Origin: Streptomyces sp. SLBN-31
GTDB lineage: Bacteria; Actinomycetota; Actinomycetes; Streptomycetales; Streptomycetaceae
Assembly (NCBI RefSeq): GCF_006715395.1
Contig: NZ_VFNC01000001.1
Location: forward strand, 868,001 to 932,000
Length of the DNA: 64,000 bases
Direction: 5' to 3'
Made by a program: the position numbers and the translations under genes. Shown here piece by piece: positions 40,532-53,601 of this stretch. The first letter of the stretch is position 1; each line of letters begins with the position of its first letter. Under the pieces are notes generated by a model. That model was not told where the DNA came from. It saw only the letters and a program-made list of their open reading frames with translations, and made no database searches.

Positions 40532-43429
40532 TCAGGCCGGTCGCAGCCAGATGGTCGCGAGCGGCGGGAGGGTCAGGCGGATGCTCGCCGGGCGGCCGTG
40601 CCAGCCCTGCGGCTCGGGCTTGACGACGTCCGCGTTGGTGACGCCGCCGCCGCCGTACTTGCCGATGTCCGTGTTGAGGTACTCGTGCCAGGCCGGTACG
40701 TCGTCGGGGGCGCCCAGCCGGTAGTCCTGCCGGACGACGGGGGAGAGGTTGGAGACGGCCAGCAGGGGGCTGCCGTCGGCGGCGAACCGCAGGAACGCGA
40801 AGACGTTGTCCTCCGCCGCGTCGCCCACGATCCACTCGAAGCCCGCCGGGTCGGTGTCCTGCTCCCACAGGGCCGGGGTGTGCCGGTAGACGGTGTTGAG
40901 GTCGCGGACCAGGTCCTGCACCCCGCGGTGGTCGGCCTGGGCGCCGTAGCCCGGGTCGAGCAGCCACCAGTCGGGCCCGCGTGCCTCCGACCACTCGGCT
41001 CCCTGCGCGAACTCCTGCCCCATGAACAGCAGTTGCTTGCCCGGGTGGGCCCACATGAAGGCCAGGTAGGCGCGCAGGTTGGCTCGCTGCTGCCACCAGT
41101 CGCCGGGCATCTTCGACACCAGCGACCGCTTGCCGTGGACGACCTCGTCGTGCGAGATCGGCAGCACGTAGTTCTCGCTGTAGGCGTACACCATCGAGAA
41201 CGTCATCTCGTTGTGGTGGTACTTGCGGTAGACCGGCTCGTGGCTCATGTAGTCGAGCGAGTCGTGCATCCAGCCCATGTTCCACTTCAGGCCGAAGCCC
41301 AGGCCGCCGAAGCCGCCCGGACCGCGGTGGTGCGTGGCCCGCGTGACGCCGTCCCACGCGGTGGACTCCTCGGCGATGGTCACCACGCCCGGCACCCGCC
41401 GGTACACCGTCGCGTTCATCTCCTGCAGGAACGCCACCGCGTCCAGGTTCTCCCGGCCGCCGTGCTCGTTCGGCACCCACTGCCCCGGCTCGCGCGAGTA
41501 GTCCAGGTACAGCATGGAGGCCACGGCGTCGACCCGCAGGCCGTCGATGTGGAACTCCTCGCACCAGTAGACGGCGTTCGCCACCAGGAAGTTGCGTACC
41601 TCGCGGCGGCCGTAGTCGAACTCCAGGGTGCCCCAGTCGGGGTGCGCGGACCGCAACGGGTCCTCGTGCTCGTAGAGGGGCCGCCCGTCGAACTCGGCCA
41701 ACGCCCAGTCGTCGCGCGGGAAGTGGGCCGGAACCCAGTCCATCAGGACGCCGATGCCGGCCTGGTGGAGCGCGTCGACCAGATACCGGAAGTCGTCCGG
41801 GGTGCCGAGGCGGGCCGTGGGCGCGTAGAAGCCGGTGACCTGGTAGCCCCAGGAGCCGCCGAAGGGGTGCTCGGCGACCGGCATCAGCTCCACGTGGGTG
41901 AAGCCGAGGTCCTTGACGTACGCGGGCAGCTGCTCGGCGAGCTGACGGTACGTCAGACCAGGTCGCCAGGACGGCAGATGGATTTCGTAGACGGAGAAGG
42001 GGGCCTGGTGGGCGGGGAGTTCCGCGCGCCGGGAGAGCCATTCCTCGTCCCGCCACTCGTGGTGGGAGGCGGTCACTATCGACGACGTGTCCGGCGGCTC
42101 CTGGGTGCGGCGGGCCAGCGGGTCGGCGCGCAGGGTCTTCGAGCCGTCCGGGCGGGTGATCTGGAACTTGTACAGCTCGCCCTCGCCGACCCCGGGCAGG
42201 AACAGCTCCCACACACCGGAGGAGCCCAGGGAACGCATGGGATGGCCGGTGCCGTCCCAGAAGTTGAAGGTGCCGGCCACGTGCACTCCGCGCGCGTTCG
42301 GCGCCCACACCGAGAACCGGGTGCCGGCCACGCCCTGGTGGGTCATCGGGTGTGCGCCCAGCACGGTCCACAGCTGCTCGTGCCGGCCCTCCCCGATCAG
42401 GTGCAGGTCCAGCTCGCCCAGCGTCGGCAGGAATCCGTAGGCGTCGTCGGTGTCCTGGACGGTGCCCTCGTACGTCACCTGGAGCCGGTAGGCCGGAACC
42501 TCGGCCAGGGGCACCAGTGCGGAGAAGAACCCGTCCCCGTCGTCGTGCAGCTCCGCCCGCAGCTCCCCCGCGACGACCGTCACGGCCAGCGCGTACGGCC
42601 GGAAGACGCGGAAGGCGACCCCGCCCGGGACGAGGTGGGCGCCGAGGACGGTGTGCGGGTCGTGATGCGTACCGGCGAGCAGCCGCTCGCGGTCGCCGGC
42701 GTCCAGGGCGGCGGAGGCCTCCGGCACGGGGACGGGGGCCGGCGAGCCGGCACCCGCCGCAGTGACCTCGCGGGAGGAACTCGCGGCGGCGTGCTCGGCG
42801 GCAGTGGTGTCCGCGGCGACGGCCTGGGACGCGGTGGTACCGACGGTGGTCGCCTCGGCCGCGACCTTCTTCGTCGCGGCCTTCCCGGCCGGGGTCTTCT
42901 TGGCGGCCGTCTTCGACGGGGCCGCCTTCTTCGCGGCCGCCTTCTTCACGGGGGCCGGTGCCGCCGCGGTCTTCCCCGCGGTGGTCGCCTTCTTCGCGGT
43001 CGCCTTCGTCGTGACGGCCTTCGCGGCGACGGCCTGCTCGGCGACCGTCTCCCCGGCCACCGCCTTCTTCGCGGCGGTCTTCTTCGCCACCGCCTTCTTC
43101 GCGAGGGCCTTCTCGGCCGGGGTCTTGGCCGCGACGACCTTCTTCGCCGGGCTCTTCTTCGCGGCGGTCTTCTTCGCCGTGCCCTCGCCCGTCGTGGCCT
43201 TGCGCGCCGCTGCCTTCACGGGCGTCGCCTTCTTCGCGGCGGCCTTCTCGGCGACCGCCTTCTCGGGCGTGGTCTTCTCGGCCGTCTTCCTGGCGGCCGG
43301 CGCCTTCTTCGGCGCGACGGCCTTCTCCGCCACCTTCTTCACAGTTTTCGCGGCCTTCTTGGCCGTCTCCTCGGCCGTTTTCTTCGGACTCTTCGGATCC
43401 GAACCGCTGGACGTGGGGCGGGGGGTCAC
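40532..43429 (-). CDS. glgB: Glycogen branching enzyme with an H1-like lysine/alanine N-terminal tail
   Basis: Transfers alpha-1,4-glucan segments to make alpha-1,6 branches. The catalytic part (about residue 241 onward) has the CBM48-like N domain, the GH13 barrel, nucleophile Asp in [11 protein letters not shown] (about residue 634) and acid/base Glu in [11 protein letters not shown]. Residues about 10-190 are instead Lys/Ala/Thr-rich ([28 protein letters not shown]), like histone H1 tails, then a Ser/Ala/Pro linker. GTG 43429 is chosen because GGAGG precedes it; MAVRPDGG at 43519 would overlap pep2. The total 965 residues is well above the usual 640-780. It ends the glgE operon order on the minus strand, 32 bp after pep2. 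Confidence 0.92.
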   Translation of the reverse strand: MTPRPTSSGSDPKSPKKTAEETAKKAAKTVKKVAEKAVAPKKAPAARKTAEKTTPEKAVAEKAAAKKATPVKAAARKATTGEGTAKKTAAKKSPAKKVVAAKTPAEKALAKKAVAKKTAAKKAVAGETVAEQAVAAKAVTTKATAKKATTAGKTAAAPAPVKKAAAKKAAPSKTAAKKTPAGKAATKKVAAEATTVGTTASQAVAADTTAAEHAAASSSREVTAAGAGSPAPVPVPEASAALDAGDRERLLAGTHHDPHTVLGAHLVPGGVAFRVFRPYALAVTVVAGELRAELHDDGDGFFSALVPLAEVPAYRLQVTYEGTVQDTDDAYGFLPTLGELDLHLIGEGRHEQLWTVLGAHPMTHQGVAGTRFSVWAPNARGVHVAGTFNFWDGTGHPMRSLGSSGVWELFLPGVGEGELYKFQITRPDGSKTLRADPLARRTQEPPDTSSIVTASHHEWRDEEWLSRRAELPAHQAPFSVYEIHLPSWRPGLTYRQLAEQLPAYVKDLGFTHVELMPVAEHPFGGSWGYQVTGFYAPTARLGTPDDFRYLVDALHQAGIGVLMDWVPAHFPRDDWALAEFDGRPLYEHEDPLRSAHPDWGTLEFDYGRREVRNFLVANAVYWCEEFHIDGLRVDAVASMLYLDYSREPGQWVPNEHGGRENLDAVAFLQEMNATVYRRVPGVVTIAEESTAWDGVTRATHHRGPGGFGGLGFGLKWNMGWMHDSLDYMSHEPVYRKYHHNEMTFSMVYAYSENYVLPISHDEVVHGKRSLVSKMPGDWWQQRANLRAYLAFMWAHPGKQLLFMGQEFAQGAEWSEARGPDWWLLDPGYGAQADHRGVQDLVRDLNTVYRHTPALWEQDTDPAGFEWIVGDAAEDNVFAFLRFAADGSPLLAVSNLSPVVRQDYRLGAPDDVPAWHEYLNTDIGKYGGGGVTNADVVKPEPQGWHGRPASIRLTLPPLATIWLRPA

Positions 43430-43461
43430 GGGCGGCGCCTCCTCGGCGAGGGTCGGTCGGT

Positions 43462-44850
43462 TCAGTACAGGTCGGACGTGGCGTAGTGCTCTATCGCCGC
43501 CATCGGGACGGACAGCCATTCGGGGCGGTGGCGGGCCTCGTAGAGCACCTCGTATATCGCCTTGTCCGTTTCGTATGCTCGCAGCAGCACCGGGTCGGTG
43601 CGTGGATCCTGGCCGCTGACCTCGGCGTATCCGGTGCAGAAGGCGGCCCGGCAGGTCTCGGCCCAGCCCTCGTCGGGCCGTTCGGCGGAGTGGGCCGCGT
43701 AGTCGAAGGACCGCAGCATGCCCGCCACGTCCCTCTCCGTCGGCTGCGGCATCCGCCGCTCCGCCAGCGGTTTCGACGGCTCACCCTCGAAGTCGATCAG
43801 CCACCACTGGCCGCCCGGCGAGCGCAGGCACTGTCCGAGGTGCAGGTCCCCGTGGATCCGCTGCGCGGTCCAGGTACGGCCCTCGGCGGCCAGGTCGGCC
43901 AGCGCGGTGAACGCCGTGCGCAGCGCGGGCGCGTACGGCCGCAGTGCGGGCACCGCCTGCGCGGCCGCGTCGAGGCGTTCCGTCATGCCGTCGGCCAGCA
44001 GCTGCATCTGGGTGTGCCCGAGCGTGACGGTCGGCAGGGCGCGGGCCAGCGCGGTGTGCACCTCGGCGGTGGCGCGGCCCAGCGCCCGGGCCTCGCTGCC
44101 GAAGTCCTCGCCCTTGGCGAGTTCCCGCAGCGCCAGCTCCCAGCCGTCGGAGGCGCCCTGCAGGAAGGGCTGCAGCACGCCGAGCACGTACGGCTCACCG
44201 CCCAGCTCCGCCCGCACCCACGCCGTCGGCGCCGGCACCCGGGGGCAGCCCTCCCGGGCGAGGGCCAGCGGCAGCTCCAGATCGGGGTTGACGCCGGGCA
44301 CCACCCGGCGCAACAGCTTCAGAATGAACGTATCTCCATAGATGACGGAGGAGTTCGACTGCTCGGCGGTCACCACGCGTGGGACGAGTCCGGAGCGGAT
44401 CTCGTGGCCGGCCTCGCGCTCGAAGCGCAGCCCGCCGATGCGGGCCTCGGAGCGCAGGGCCTCCAGGAGCACCTCGGCGGACCGGCCGTCGTACAGGGCC
44501 TCGTAGACTGTCCGGCCGGCGAGCGGGCCGTCCTCCACGTGTCCGATCAGCGCGGGCGCCAGCCGGGGCGGCAGCGCCTCGCGCACGCCTATCAGGAGCT
44601 GGTAGCAGTCACCGGGGTGCGGCTCGGCACCCAGGGTGAGCGGCTGATGGGCGCGCACCAGCAGGTGGTACAGGCCCAGCTTGCCGCCGGCCGGCAACAG
44701 CTCGGTGGCCTCTACCAGTGAGAATCCGGTGACCGGGCGTCCCTTGCCCGCGAACCAGCGCTGCCTCGGCAACCATTCCCTGAGCAATGGGTCCAGGGAT
44801 TCCAGCAGGCCAGGGCTGGTCTTGCCGGAAAGTGTGACCGTTTCCGCCAT
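43462..44850 (-). CDS. mak: Maltokinase (Mak/Pep2)
   Basis: Phosphorylates maltose with ATP to maltose-1-phosphate for GlgE. Seen: 462 residues; N-terminal [17 protein letters not shown]; the kinase-like loop [17 protein letters not shown] and [17 protein letters not shown] with the catalytic and Mg-binding Asp residues; C-terminal helical part. ATG 44850. It lies between treS and glgB. TreS and Mak are separate proteins here, not fused as in some other actinobacteria. Confidence 0.94.
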   Translation of the reverse strand: MAETVTLSGKTSPGLLESLDPLLREWLPRQRWFAGKGRPVTGFSLVEATELLPAGGKLGLYHLLVRAHQPLTLGAEPHPGDCYQLLIGVREALPPRLAPALIGHVEDGPLAGRTVYEALYDGRSAEVLLEALRSEARIGGLRFEREAGHEIRSGLVPRVVTAEQSNSSVIYGDTFILKLLRRVVPGVNPDLELPLALAREGCPRVPAPTAWVRAELGGEPYVLGVLQPFLQGASDGWELALRELAKGEDFGSEARALGRATAEVHTALARALPTVTLGHTQMQLLADGMTERLDAAAQAVPALRPYAPALRTAFTALADLAAEGRTWTAQRIHGDLHLGQCLRSPGGQWWLIDFEGEPSKPLAERRMPQPTERDVAGMLRSFDYAAHSAERPDEGWAETCRAAFCTGYAEVSGQDPRTDPVLLRAYETDKAIYEVLYEARHRPEWLSVPMAAIEHYATSDLY

Positions 44851-44898
44851 AACGTCACATTCCTTTCCCCGGGGTGGGCGGGGTGTTACGTATGCGTG

Positions 44899-44933
44899 CC
44901 CCGGGTGGGGCAGAGGAAACGCTCCACCCGGGG
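44899..44933 (-). terminator. Inverted repeat between treS and mak
   Basis: CCCCGGGTGG (44899-44908) pairs with CCACCCGGGG (44924-44933), 15-nt loop. Within the 95-bp gap of the operon, so it may attenuate rather than end transcription. Confidence 0.55.
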
Positions 44934-44945
44934 TTCTGCGTGGCC

Positions 44946-46642
<1,697 letters not shown>

Positions 46643-46646
<4 letters not shown>

Positions 46647-48694
46647 ATGGTGGGTGACCCTCCGATCTGCGGGGTGGACGGTCGCAGGACGGTGAACACG
46701 TGCGCCGGACGAGTGCCCGGTTCGAGGCGTACGTAATTTGCCCTGCCCCAGTGGTAGGTCTCGCCGGTGAGCTCGTCACGCACCGGCACCGACTCGTGCC
46801 AGTCCAGGCCGAGTTGCGGCATGTCCAACGAGACCGTGGCCTCCTGGGTGTGGTGGGGGTCGAGGTTGGCGACCACCAGAACAGTGTTCGATCCGCTCCG
46901 CTTCGAGTACGCGATGACGGCGTCCTGGTCCGCGTGGTGGAAGTGGAGGTCGCGCAGTTGGCGGAGGGCGGGGTTCGCCCGCCGGATGGTGTTGAGTTTG
47001 GTGATCAGGGGGGTGATGGTGCGGCCCTGGCGTTCGGCCGTCTCCCAGTCGCGGGGTTTGAGCTGGTACTTCTCCGAGTCCAGGTATTCCTCGCTGCCCT
47101 GGCGCAGCGGGATGTTCTCGCACAGCTCGTAGCCGGAGTACACCCCCCAGGTCGGCGAGAGGGTGGCGGCCAGGACCGCGCGGACCTCGAAGGCGGGCCG
47201 GCCGCCGTGCTGGAGGTACTCGTGCAGGATGTCGGGGGTGTTGACGAAGAAGTTCGGCCGCATGTAGGCCGCCGTGTCCGTCGACAGCTCGGTGAGGTAG
47301 TCGGTCAGCTCCTGCTTGGAGTTGCGCCAGGTGAAATACGTGTACGACTGCTGGAAACCGATCTGGGCCAGGGTGCGCATCATCGCCGGCCGGGTGAACG
47401 CCTCGGCCAGGAAGATCACGTCCGGGGCGGCGGCGTTGATCTCGGCGATCACCCGCTGCCAGAACACCACCGGCTTGGTGTGCGGGTTGTCCACCCGGAA
47501 GATCCGCACCCCCGCCGCCATCCACACCCGCAGCACCCGCAGCGTCTCGGCGACCAGCCCGTCCATGTCGGCGTCGAAGGCGATGGGGTAGATGTCCTGG
47601 TACTTCTTCGGCGGGTTCTCGGCGTAGGCGATGGTGCCGTCGGGCCGGTGGTGGAACCACTCGGGATGCTTGTGCACCCACGGATGGTCCGGCGAGCACT
47701 GCAGGGCGAAGTCCAGCGCGATCTCCAGCCCCTGCGCGCGGGCCTGCTCCACGAACCAGGCGAAGTCCTCCATCGTGCCCAGCCGCGGGTGCACGCTGTC
47801 GTGGCCGCCCTCCGGCGAACCGATCGCCCACGGCACCCCCACATCCTCCGGGCCGGGGGTGAGGGTGTTGTTGCGGCCCTTGCGGAACGTGGTGCCGATC
47901 GGATGGATCGGCGGCAGATAGACGACGTCGAAACCCATCGCCGCGATCGCCCGCAACCGCCGGGCCGCGGTCCGGAAACTGCCGTGCGGCTCCTCGGCGG
48001 TCCCCTCCGAACGCGGGAAGAACTCGTACCAGGCGCCGTACAGCGCCCGCTCCCGCTCCACCAGCAGCGGCAGCGTCTCCGAGGCCGTCACCAGCTCCCG
48101 CAACGGATGCGCGGCCAGCGCCGCGTCCACCTCCGGCGTCAACGCCGCCGCCAGCCGGGAGGCGGCCGGACGTGACTCGTCGCGCAGGGCGGCGGCCGCG
48201 GCCAGCACGGTGTCGCATGCCGGCGCGGGCGCGTCGGCGGCCGCCCGTTCGTACAGCCGTGCGCCCTCCTCCAGGACCAGCTCCGTGTCCATGCCGGCGG
48301 GGATCTTGATCTGGGCGTGGTGGCGCCAGGTGGCGACCGGGTCGCCCCAGGCCTCCACGGTGTACGTCCAGTGGCCGGGTTCTCCGGCGGTGACGGTGGC
48401 GCCCCAGCGGTCGGTACCGGGGGCCAGCTCGCGCATCGGCGTCCAGGGGCCCGGTCGGCCCTCGGGGTCGGTGAGGACGACATTGGCGGCGACGGCGTCG
48501 TGGCCCTCGCGGAAAACGGTGGCCGAGATCTCGAACGACTCTCCGGTGACCGCCTTCGCGGGGAGGCGGCCGTGCTGGACGACCGGGCGGACGTCGAGGA
48601 CAGGGATGCGTCCGACGCCGGCGGTGGCCGGCCGGTCGCAGGGCGTCTCGGCGCTGGGTGTCGGGGGTGCTGACGAGTGGTGCGTGGCGGGCAT
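46643..48694 (-). CDS. glgE: Alpha-1,4-glucan:maltose-1-phosphate maltosyltransferase
   Basis: Adds maltosyl units from maltose-1-phosphate to alpha-1,4-glucan chains; GH13_3 enzyme (Pep1). Seen: 683 residues; N-terminal sandwich domain; [11 protein letters not shown]; nucleophile Asp in [11 protein letters not shown]; acid/base Glu in [10 protein letters not shown]; and TYFTWRN. ATG 48694 has AGGAG at good spacing. It leads glgE-treS-mak-glgB on the minus strand. The 227 bp upstream holds the terminator of the subtilisin gene and must include the operon promoter; I could not pick out boxes with confidence. Confidence 0.96.
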
Positions 48695-48856
48695 GACCGC
48701 TCCTGTCCGCGTCAACGTGGGTGGCCGGTTGGCTGTGGGGAGGGGGGTCCTGCGTGGCTTCTGTCGTGAAAGGTACCGGAGGAGCCTTCCCACCCTGTTC
48801 GGGTGAGCATTCCGGCACTTTGTTAACTACTCACGCGTTTGTCTACACACAAGACT

Positions 48857-48882
48857 GGCCCCGTTCGTGACCGAACGGGGCC
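48857..48882 (-). terminator. Terminator of the subtilisin-like gene
   Basis: A perfect 11-bp stem, GGCCCCGTTCG (48857-48867) with CGAACGGGGCC (48872-48882), tetraloop, followed on the minus strand by a T-rich stretch (AGTCTTGTG). Confidence 0.8.
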
Positions 48883-48921
48883 GTCTCTGGGCCAAGTTCC
48901 CACGAAGTTCCTACGTAGTTC

Positions 48922-50121
48922 CTAAGAAGACGGCACCTGCAGCAGTTCGTCCGGCGAACCGGGTCCCCGTCCGGTTACCCCGGAGACCGCCAGTCGGAAC
49001 AGGGCGCGGGCGACCTGTGCCGGCGTGGCCCTCGGATGGCCGGCCAGGTACAGCGCGGCGGCGCCCGTCGCGTGCGGTGTCGCCATCGACGTGCCCGAGA
49101 AGGTCGCCTTCGCGGTGTCGCTCGTACCCCAGGCCGAGGTGATCGACACCCCTGGCGCGAAAAGGTCGACGGCGCCTCCGTAGTCGGAGAACCCCGCCCG
49201 GGCGTCCGTGCGGTCGGTCGCGCCGACCGTGATGGCCTCCTTGACGTCCGCCGGGGAGTGCAGGGCCGCCGGCATGCCGTCGTTCCCGGCCGCGACGGCG
49301 TAGGTGACACCGGAGGCGATGGAGTTGCGGACGGCCGCGTCGAGCTGGGCGTTGTGAACGGTGCCCAGGCTGAGGTTGGCCACCGCCGGCTTCCTCGCGT
49401 GCCGGGTCACCCAGTCGATCCCCGCGATGACCTGCGACGTCGTACCGGAACCGGAGCTGTCGAGGACCCTTACGGCGACCACCTTCGCCTTCTTGGCCAC
49501 GCCGTACGCGGTGCCCGCGACGGTCCCGGCGACGTGCGTGCCGTGGCCGTTGCCGTCCGAGGCGGTCCTGTCGTTTCCTATGAAGTCCCAGCCGTAGCTC
49601 GCGCGCCCGCCGAAGTCCTTGTGGGTGATCCGGATGCCGGTGTCGATCACGTAGACGGTCACCCCGGCGCCGGCGGAGGAGGGCCAGCTGTACCTCCCGT
49701 CCAGTGGCGCGGCCGGCTGGTCAATGCGGTCCAGGCCCCAGGACGGCGGTGTGCGCTGGGTGCGGTCGAGGGCGACGCGGGTGTCCTGGGCCACCGAGGC
49801 GACGCGCGGGTCGGCCGCGATCGCAGCCGCCTGTCTCGCGTCGGCTTCGATCGCGTAGCCGTTGAGGACCGAGCCGTAGGTGTGGCTGATTCGCGCACCG
49901 TATTTCTCGGCGATGCCCCTTCCCGCCGACGTCGGAGCCTTCGTTCCCCCCTGGAGCGTCACCAGGTAACTGCCGCTGACGGAGCCGGGCCGGCCGGCGC
50001 CGAGTATCCGCCCCTCCGGTGCGGCGTGCGCGGGCAGGGTGGCGGCCGAGAGCGCGGCGGCACAGGCCACCGCGGTCGGTCCCGCTGCCCGGCGCAGACG
50101 TCTGCTTCGCGTCCGTGCCAT
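48922..50121 (-). CDS. Secreted subtilisin-like serine protease (S8)
   Basis: A 399-residue extracellular peptidase. Seen: a Tat-like signal peptide ([20 protein letters not shown] and a hydrophobic run to AHAAP), an inhibitor-I9 propeptide (about 45-115), and the catalytic domain with Asp in [14 protein letters not shown], His in [14 protein letters not shown] and Ser in [15 protein letters not shown]. It matches the proteinase K subfamily. ATG 50121, preceded by GGGAGGGG. It is downstream of nothing on its strand and diverges from glgP, so it is probably a single-gene unit. Target proteins unknown. Confidence 0.94.
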   Translation of the reverse strand: MARTRSRRLRRAAGPTAVACAAALSAATLPAHAAPEGRILGAGRPGSVSGSYLVTLQGGTKAPTSAGRGIAEKYGARISHTYGSVLNGYAIEADARQAAAIAADPRVASVAQDTRVALDRTQRTPPSWGLDRIDQPAAPLDGRYSWPSSAGAGVTVYVIDTGIRITHKDFGGRASYGWDFIGNDRTASDGNGHGTHVAGTVAGTAYGVAKKAKVVAVRVLDSSGSGTTSQVIAGIDWVTRHARKPAVANLSLGTVHNAQLDAAVRNSIASGVTYAVAAGNDGMPAALHSPADVKEAITVGATDRTDARAGFSDYGGAVDLFAPGVSITSAWGTSDTAKATFSGTSMATPHATGAAALYLAGHPRATPAQVARALFRLAVSGVTGRGPGSPDELLQVPSS

Positions 50122-50288
50122 GGTCGTTTTTCCCCTCCCTTTGACTCCCCTTCGGCAGCCTCTCGTGCGGTGAGAAGCCCCACAAGAGGGCCCAGGGGGT
50201 GAATCGGCCATGTCGGCCATGGGGGACCGGCGAAGGTTGCGGTGGTTTTCGGACTGTCCGCGACAGTGGCCGCCCTCTTGGACGCGCC

Positions 50289-50317
50289 GTGGTTACGAAG
50301 CCCCTCGCACCTATAAC
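50289..50317 (+). promoter_or_regulatory. Weak candidate promoter for glgP
   Basis: TATAAC at 50312-50317 is a reasonable -10; GTGGTT at 50289-50294, 17 bp away, is a poor -35. The leader would be about 60 nt. Confidence 0.3.
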
Positions 50318-50382
50318 GTCGTGGTTGACGACGAGACGCACAGCGTTGTGCGTCCGCACGGCACACGCGTCGAGGTGGGAAA

Positions 50383-53001
50383 GTGAAGGCTATCCGTCGT
50401 TTCACCGTCCGGCCCGTTCTCCCCGACCCCTTGCGGCCGCTCAGCGATCTCGCGCGCAATCTGCGCTGGTCCTGGCATGCGGAGACCCGCGACCTCTTCC
50501 AGTCCGTCGACCCCGAACGCTGGGCCGCCTCCGAGGGCGATCCGGTCCGGCTGCTCGGCAGCGTGTCGCCGGCGCGGCTCGCGGAGCTGGCCGAGGACCG
50601 CCGGTTCCTGCGCCGGCTGACGGCGGTCGTGGACGACCTCAACGACTATGTGACCGGCGAGCGCTGGTACCAGGCGCAGTCCGGCGGGCTCCCGGCCGCC
50701 GTCGCCTACTTCTCACCCGAGTTCGGCGTCACGGCCGCCCTGCCGCAGTACTCCGGCGGCCTCGGCATCCTGGCCGGCGACCACCTCAAGGCCGCCAGCG
50801 ACCTCGGCGTCCCGCTGATCGGCGTGGGACTGCTCTACCGGCACGGCTACTTCCGGCAGTCGCTCTCCCGTGACGGCTGGCAGCAGGAGCACTACCCGGT
50901 CCTCGACCCCAACGAGCTGCCGGTGACGCTGCTGAACGAGCCCGACGGCACCCCCGCCCAGGTCTCCCTCGCCCTGCCCGGCGGCCGGCGGCTGCACGCC
51001 CGGATCTGGCTGGCCCAGGTCGGCCGGGTGCCCCTGCTCATGCTCGACTCGGACGTCGAGGAGAACGACCTCGGCGAGCGCGGGGTGACCGACCGGCTCT
51101 ACGGCGGCGGCAGCGAGCACCGGCTGCTGCAGGAGATGCTGCTCGGCATAGGAGGAGTGCGGGCGGTGCGGACGTACTGCCGGCTGACCGGGCACCCGGA
51201 GCCGGAGGTGTTCCACACCAACGAGGGGCACGCGGGCTTCCTCGGCCTGGAACGCATCGCCGAACTGTGCGCCGAGGGGCTGGACTTCGACTCCGCGCTG
51301 GAGGCGGTGCGCGCCGGGACCGTCTTCACCACCCACACGCCCGTCCCGGCCGGCATCGACCGCTTCGACCGCGAGCTCGTCGCCCACCACTTCGGCCCCG
51401 ACGCCGAGCTGCCGAGCATCGACGTCGAGCGCGTGCTCCGGCTCGGCATGGAGACCTACCCCGGCGGCGAACCCAACCTGTTCAACATGGCCGTGATGGG
51501 CCTGCGCCTGGGCCAGCGCGCCAACGGCGTCTCGCTGCTGCACGGCCACGTCAGCCGGGAGATGTTCTCCGGACTGTGGCCGGGATTCGACCCCGACGAG
51601 GTGCCGATCACCTCCGTCACCAACGGCGTCCACGCCCCCACCTGGGTGGCCCCCGAGGTGTTCCGGCTCGGCGCCCGGCAGATCGGCGCCCAGCGCACCG
51701 AGGACGCGCTGACCGTCGGCGCCTCCGACCGCTGGGACGCCGTCGCCGACATTCCCGACCAGGACATCTGGGAGCTGCGCCGCAACCTGCGCGAGCAGCT
51801 GGTCGACGAGGTGCGCGCGCGGCTGCGCGCCTCGTGGCGGCAGCGCGGCGCCGGAACGGCCGAGCTGGGGTGGATCGACGGGGTGCTGGACCCCGACGTC
51901 CTCACCATCGGCTTCGCCCGCCGGGTCCCGTCGTACAAGCGCCTCACCCTCATGCTCCGCGACCGCGACCGGCTGATGGAACTGCTCCTGCACCCGGAGC
52001 GGCCCCTGCAGATCGTCGTGGCGGGCAAGGCGCACCCGGCGGACGACGGCGGCAAGCGCCTGGTCCAGGAGCTGGTCCGGTTCGCCGACGACCCCCGGGT
52101 CCGCCACCGCATCGTCTTCCTGCCCGACTACGGCATGGCGATGGCGCAGAAGCTCTACCCGGGCTGCGACATCTGGCTGAACAACCCGCTGCGCCCGCTG
52201 GAGGCCTGCGGCACGTCCGGCATGAAGGCGGCTCTCAACGGCTGCCTCAACCTCTCGGTCCTGGACGGCTGGTGGGACGAGTGGTTCCAGCCCGACTTCG
52301 GCTGGGCGATCCCCACGGCGGACGGGGTGGGCACCGACCCGGACCGGCGCGACGACATAGAGGCGGAGGCGCTGTACGACCTGCTGGAGCAGCGGGTGGC
52401 ACCCCGCTTCTACGAACGCGGACAGCACGGACTGCCCGACCGCTGGATCGAGATGGTCCGCCAGACCCTGACCCTCCTCGGTCCGAAGGTGCTGGCCGGC
52501 CGCATGGTGCGCGAGTACGTGGAGCGCCTCTACGCCCCGGCCGCGCAGGCGCACCGCGCGATGGACCCCGACTCCGCGCGCGAACTCGCCGCCTGGAAGG
52601 GGCGGGTGCGGGCCGCCTGGCACGAGGTGAAGGTCGACCACGTGGAGACGTCGGCCACCACGGCCACCGCGGAACTGGGCACCACGCTCGCCCTGCGGGT
52701 ACGCGTCGCCCTCGGCGACCTCGGTCCGGACGACGTGGAGGTGCAGGCCGTCTCCGGCCGGGTCGACACCCAGGACCGCATCGCGGACGCCGAGGCGGTC
52801 CCGCTGAAACCGGCGGGCGCCCCGGACCAGGACGGCCGCTGGGTCTACGAGGGCCCCCTCTCCCTCGACCGCACCGGCCCCTACGGCTACACCGTCCGCA
52901 TCCTGCCGGCGCACCGACTGCTGGCCTCCGGCGCGGAGTTGGGACTGGTGGCGGTGCCCAGCGAGGAGACCGGCGAGGGGGCGGGGGTGCTGATGCGCTA
53001 G
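50383..53001 (+). CDS. glgP: Alpha-glucan (glycogen) phosphorylase
   Basis: Releases glucose-1-phosphate from alpha-glucan ends, using pyridoxal phosphate. Seen: 872 residues, the shorter actinobacterial type; an N-terminal DUF3417 part (DLARNLRWSWHAETRDLF); the catalytic domain with YFSPEFGVTAALPQYSGGLG and HTNEGHAGF; and the PLP-binding Lys about residue 615 in GTSGMKAALNGCLNLS. GTG 50383 follows GAGGTGGGAAA. It reads away from the glgE operon and counters its activity, so the two units may be regulated in opposite ways (inference). Confidence 0.95.
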   Translation: MKAIRRFTVRPVLPDPLRPLSDLARNLRWSWHAETRDLFQSVDPERWAASEGDPVRLLGSVSPARLAELAEDRRFLRRLTAVVDDLNDYVTGERWYQAQSGGLPAAVAYFSPEFGVTAALPQYSGGLGILAGDHLKAASDLGVPLIGVGLLYRHGYFRQSLSRDGWQQEHYPVLDPNELPVTLLNEPDGTPAQVSLALPGGRRLHARIWLAQVGRVPLLMLDSDVEENDLGERGVTDRLYGGGSEHRLLQEMLLGIGGVRAVRTYCRLTGHPEPEVFHTNEGHAGFLGLERIAELCAEGLDFDSALEAVRAGTVFTTHTPVPAGIDRFDRELVAHHFGPDAELPSIDVERVLRLGMETYPGGEPNLFNMAVMGLRLGQRANGVSLLHGHVSREMFSGLWPGFDPDEVPITSVTNGVHAPTWVAPEVFRLGARQIGAQRTEDALTVGASDRWDAVADIPDQDIWELRRNLREQLVDEVRARLRASWRQRGAGTAELGWIDGVLDPDVLTIGFARRVPSYKRLTLMLRDRDRLMELLLHPERPLQIVVAGKAHPADDGGKRLVQELVRFADDPRVRHRIVFLPDYGMAMAQKLYPGCDIWLNNPLRPLEACGTSGMKAALNGCLNLSVLDGWWDEWFQPDFGWAIPTADGVGTDPDRRDDIEAEALYDLLEQRVAPRFYERGQHGLPDRWIEMVRQTLTLLGPKVLAGRMVREYVERLYAPAAQAHRAMDPDSARELAAWKGRVRAAWHEVKVDHVETSATTATAELGTTLALRVRVALGDLGPDDVEVQAVSGRVDTQDRIADAEAVPLKPAGAPDQDGRWVYEGPLSLDRTGPYGYTVRILPAHRLLASGAELGLVAVPSEETGEGAGVLMR

Positions 53002-53014
53002 CGGTCCGGCGGTG

Positions 53015-53051
53015 CCGGGCGGGGGCGCGGTCGTACGGCCGTCCCGCCCGG
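53015..53051. terminator. Hairpin between glgP and the DUF1990 gene
   Basis: CCGGGCGGG (53015-53023) pairs perfectly with CCCGCCCGG (53043-53051) between converging genes. Confidence 0.6.
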
Positions 53052-53068
53052 TTCGGGCCGCGGGGGCG

Positions 53069-53587
53069 TCACCACTCCGCGAGGTCGGCGCACATCCGGC
53101 GCAGCACCTTCCCGCAGCGCCGCGCGTACGCGTTCTGCAGGCCGCGGGTGGCCGCCCCGCCCGCTCGCGCGTACCACTTGGCCGGGCGGCTGAACGCCGA
53201 CACCGTCAGCCATACGGTGCCGTCGCCGGTGCGGTCCACGACGAACGCCTCCTCGCCGCACTCGGGATGTCCGGCCAGCGTGCCGTACGCCCAGCCGGCG
53301 CGGCGGGGTTCGTCGACCGTGTAGACGATCCGGCAGGGGGCCTTGATCATTCCGGCGAGGGTGACCGTGACGTCGACGTCGGCGGCGGCGCGGTCCGCGC
53401 TCGCCTCGATGCCGACGCCCATCTCCCGGTGCATCTCCCAGGTCAGCACCGCCTCGGAGGCCCGGCGGAAGACCTTCTCGCCCTCGCCGATGCGCGTACG
53501 CACATGCAGCTGGTGGAAGCCCGGCGGGCAGAACCCGCCGCGCCGGGTCGCGCCGATGTCGTCGTACGTGAAGTCGCTCGGGGGCAT
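53069..53587 (-). CDS. DUF1990 family protein
   Basis: A 172-residue protein of the DUF1990 family, which has an SRPBCC-like predicted fold and no established activity. Seen: FTYDDIGATRRGGFCPPGFH at the start, GEGEKVFRRASEAVLTWEMH, YGTLAGHPECGEEAFVV, and a C-terminal WYARAGGAATRGLQ. I use ATG 53587; ATG 53596 is three codons earlier. It converges with glgP and is preceded by the terminator of the M4 protease. No signal peptide. Confidence 0.87.
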   Translation of the reverse strand: MPPSDFTYDDIGATRRGGFCPPGFHQLHVRTRIGEGEKVFRRASEAVLTWEMHREMGVGIEASADRAAADVDVTVTLAGMIKAPCRIVYTVDEPRRAGWAYGTLAGHPECGEEAFVVDRTGDGTVWLTVSAFSRPAKWYARAGGAATRGLQNAYARRCGKVLRRMCADLAEW

Positions 53588-53601
53588 GGGACACAAGAGT
53601 A

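Noticed and set aside
40469..43486. A 1005-codon open frame opposite glgB
   Set aside because: Shadow of glgB; the repetitive Gly/Leu/Arg C-terminus is simply the complement of the Lys/Ala tail.
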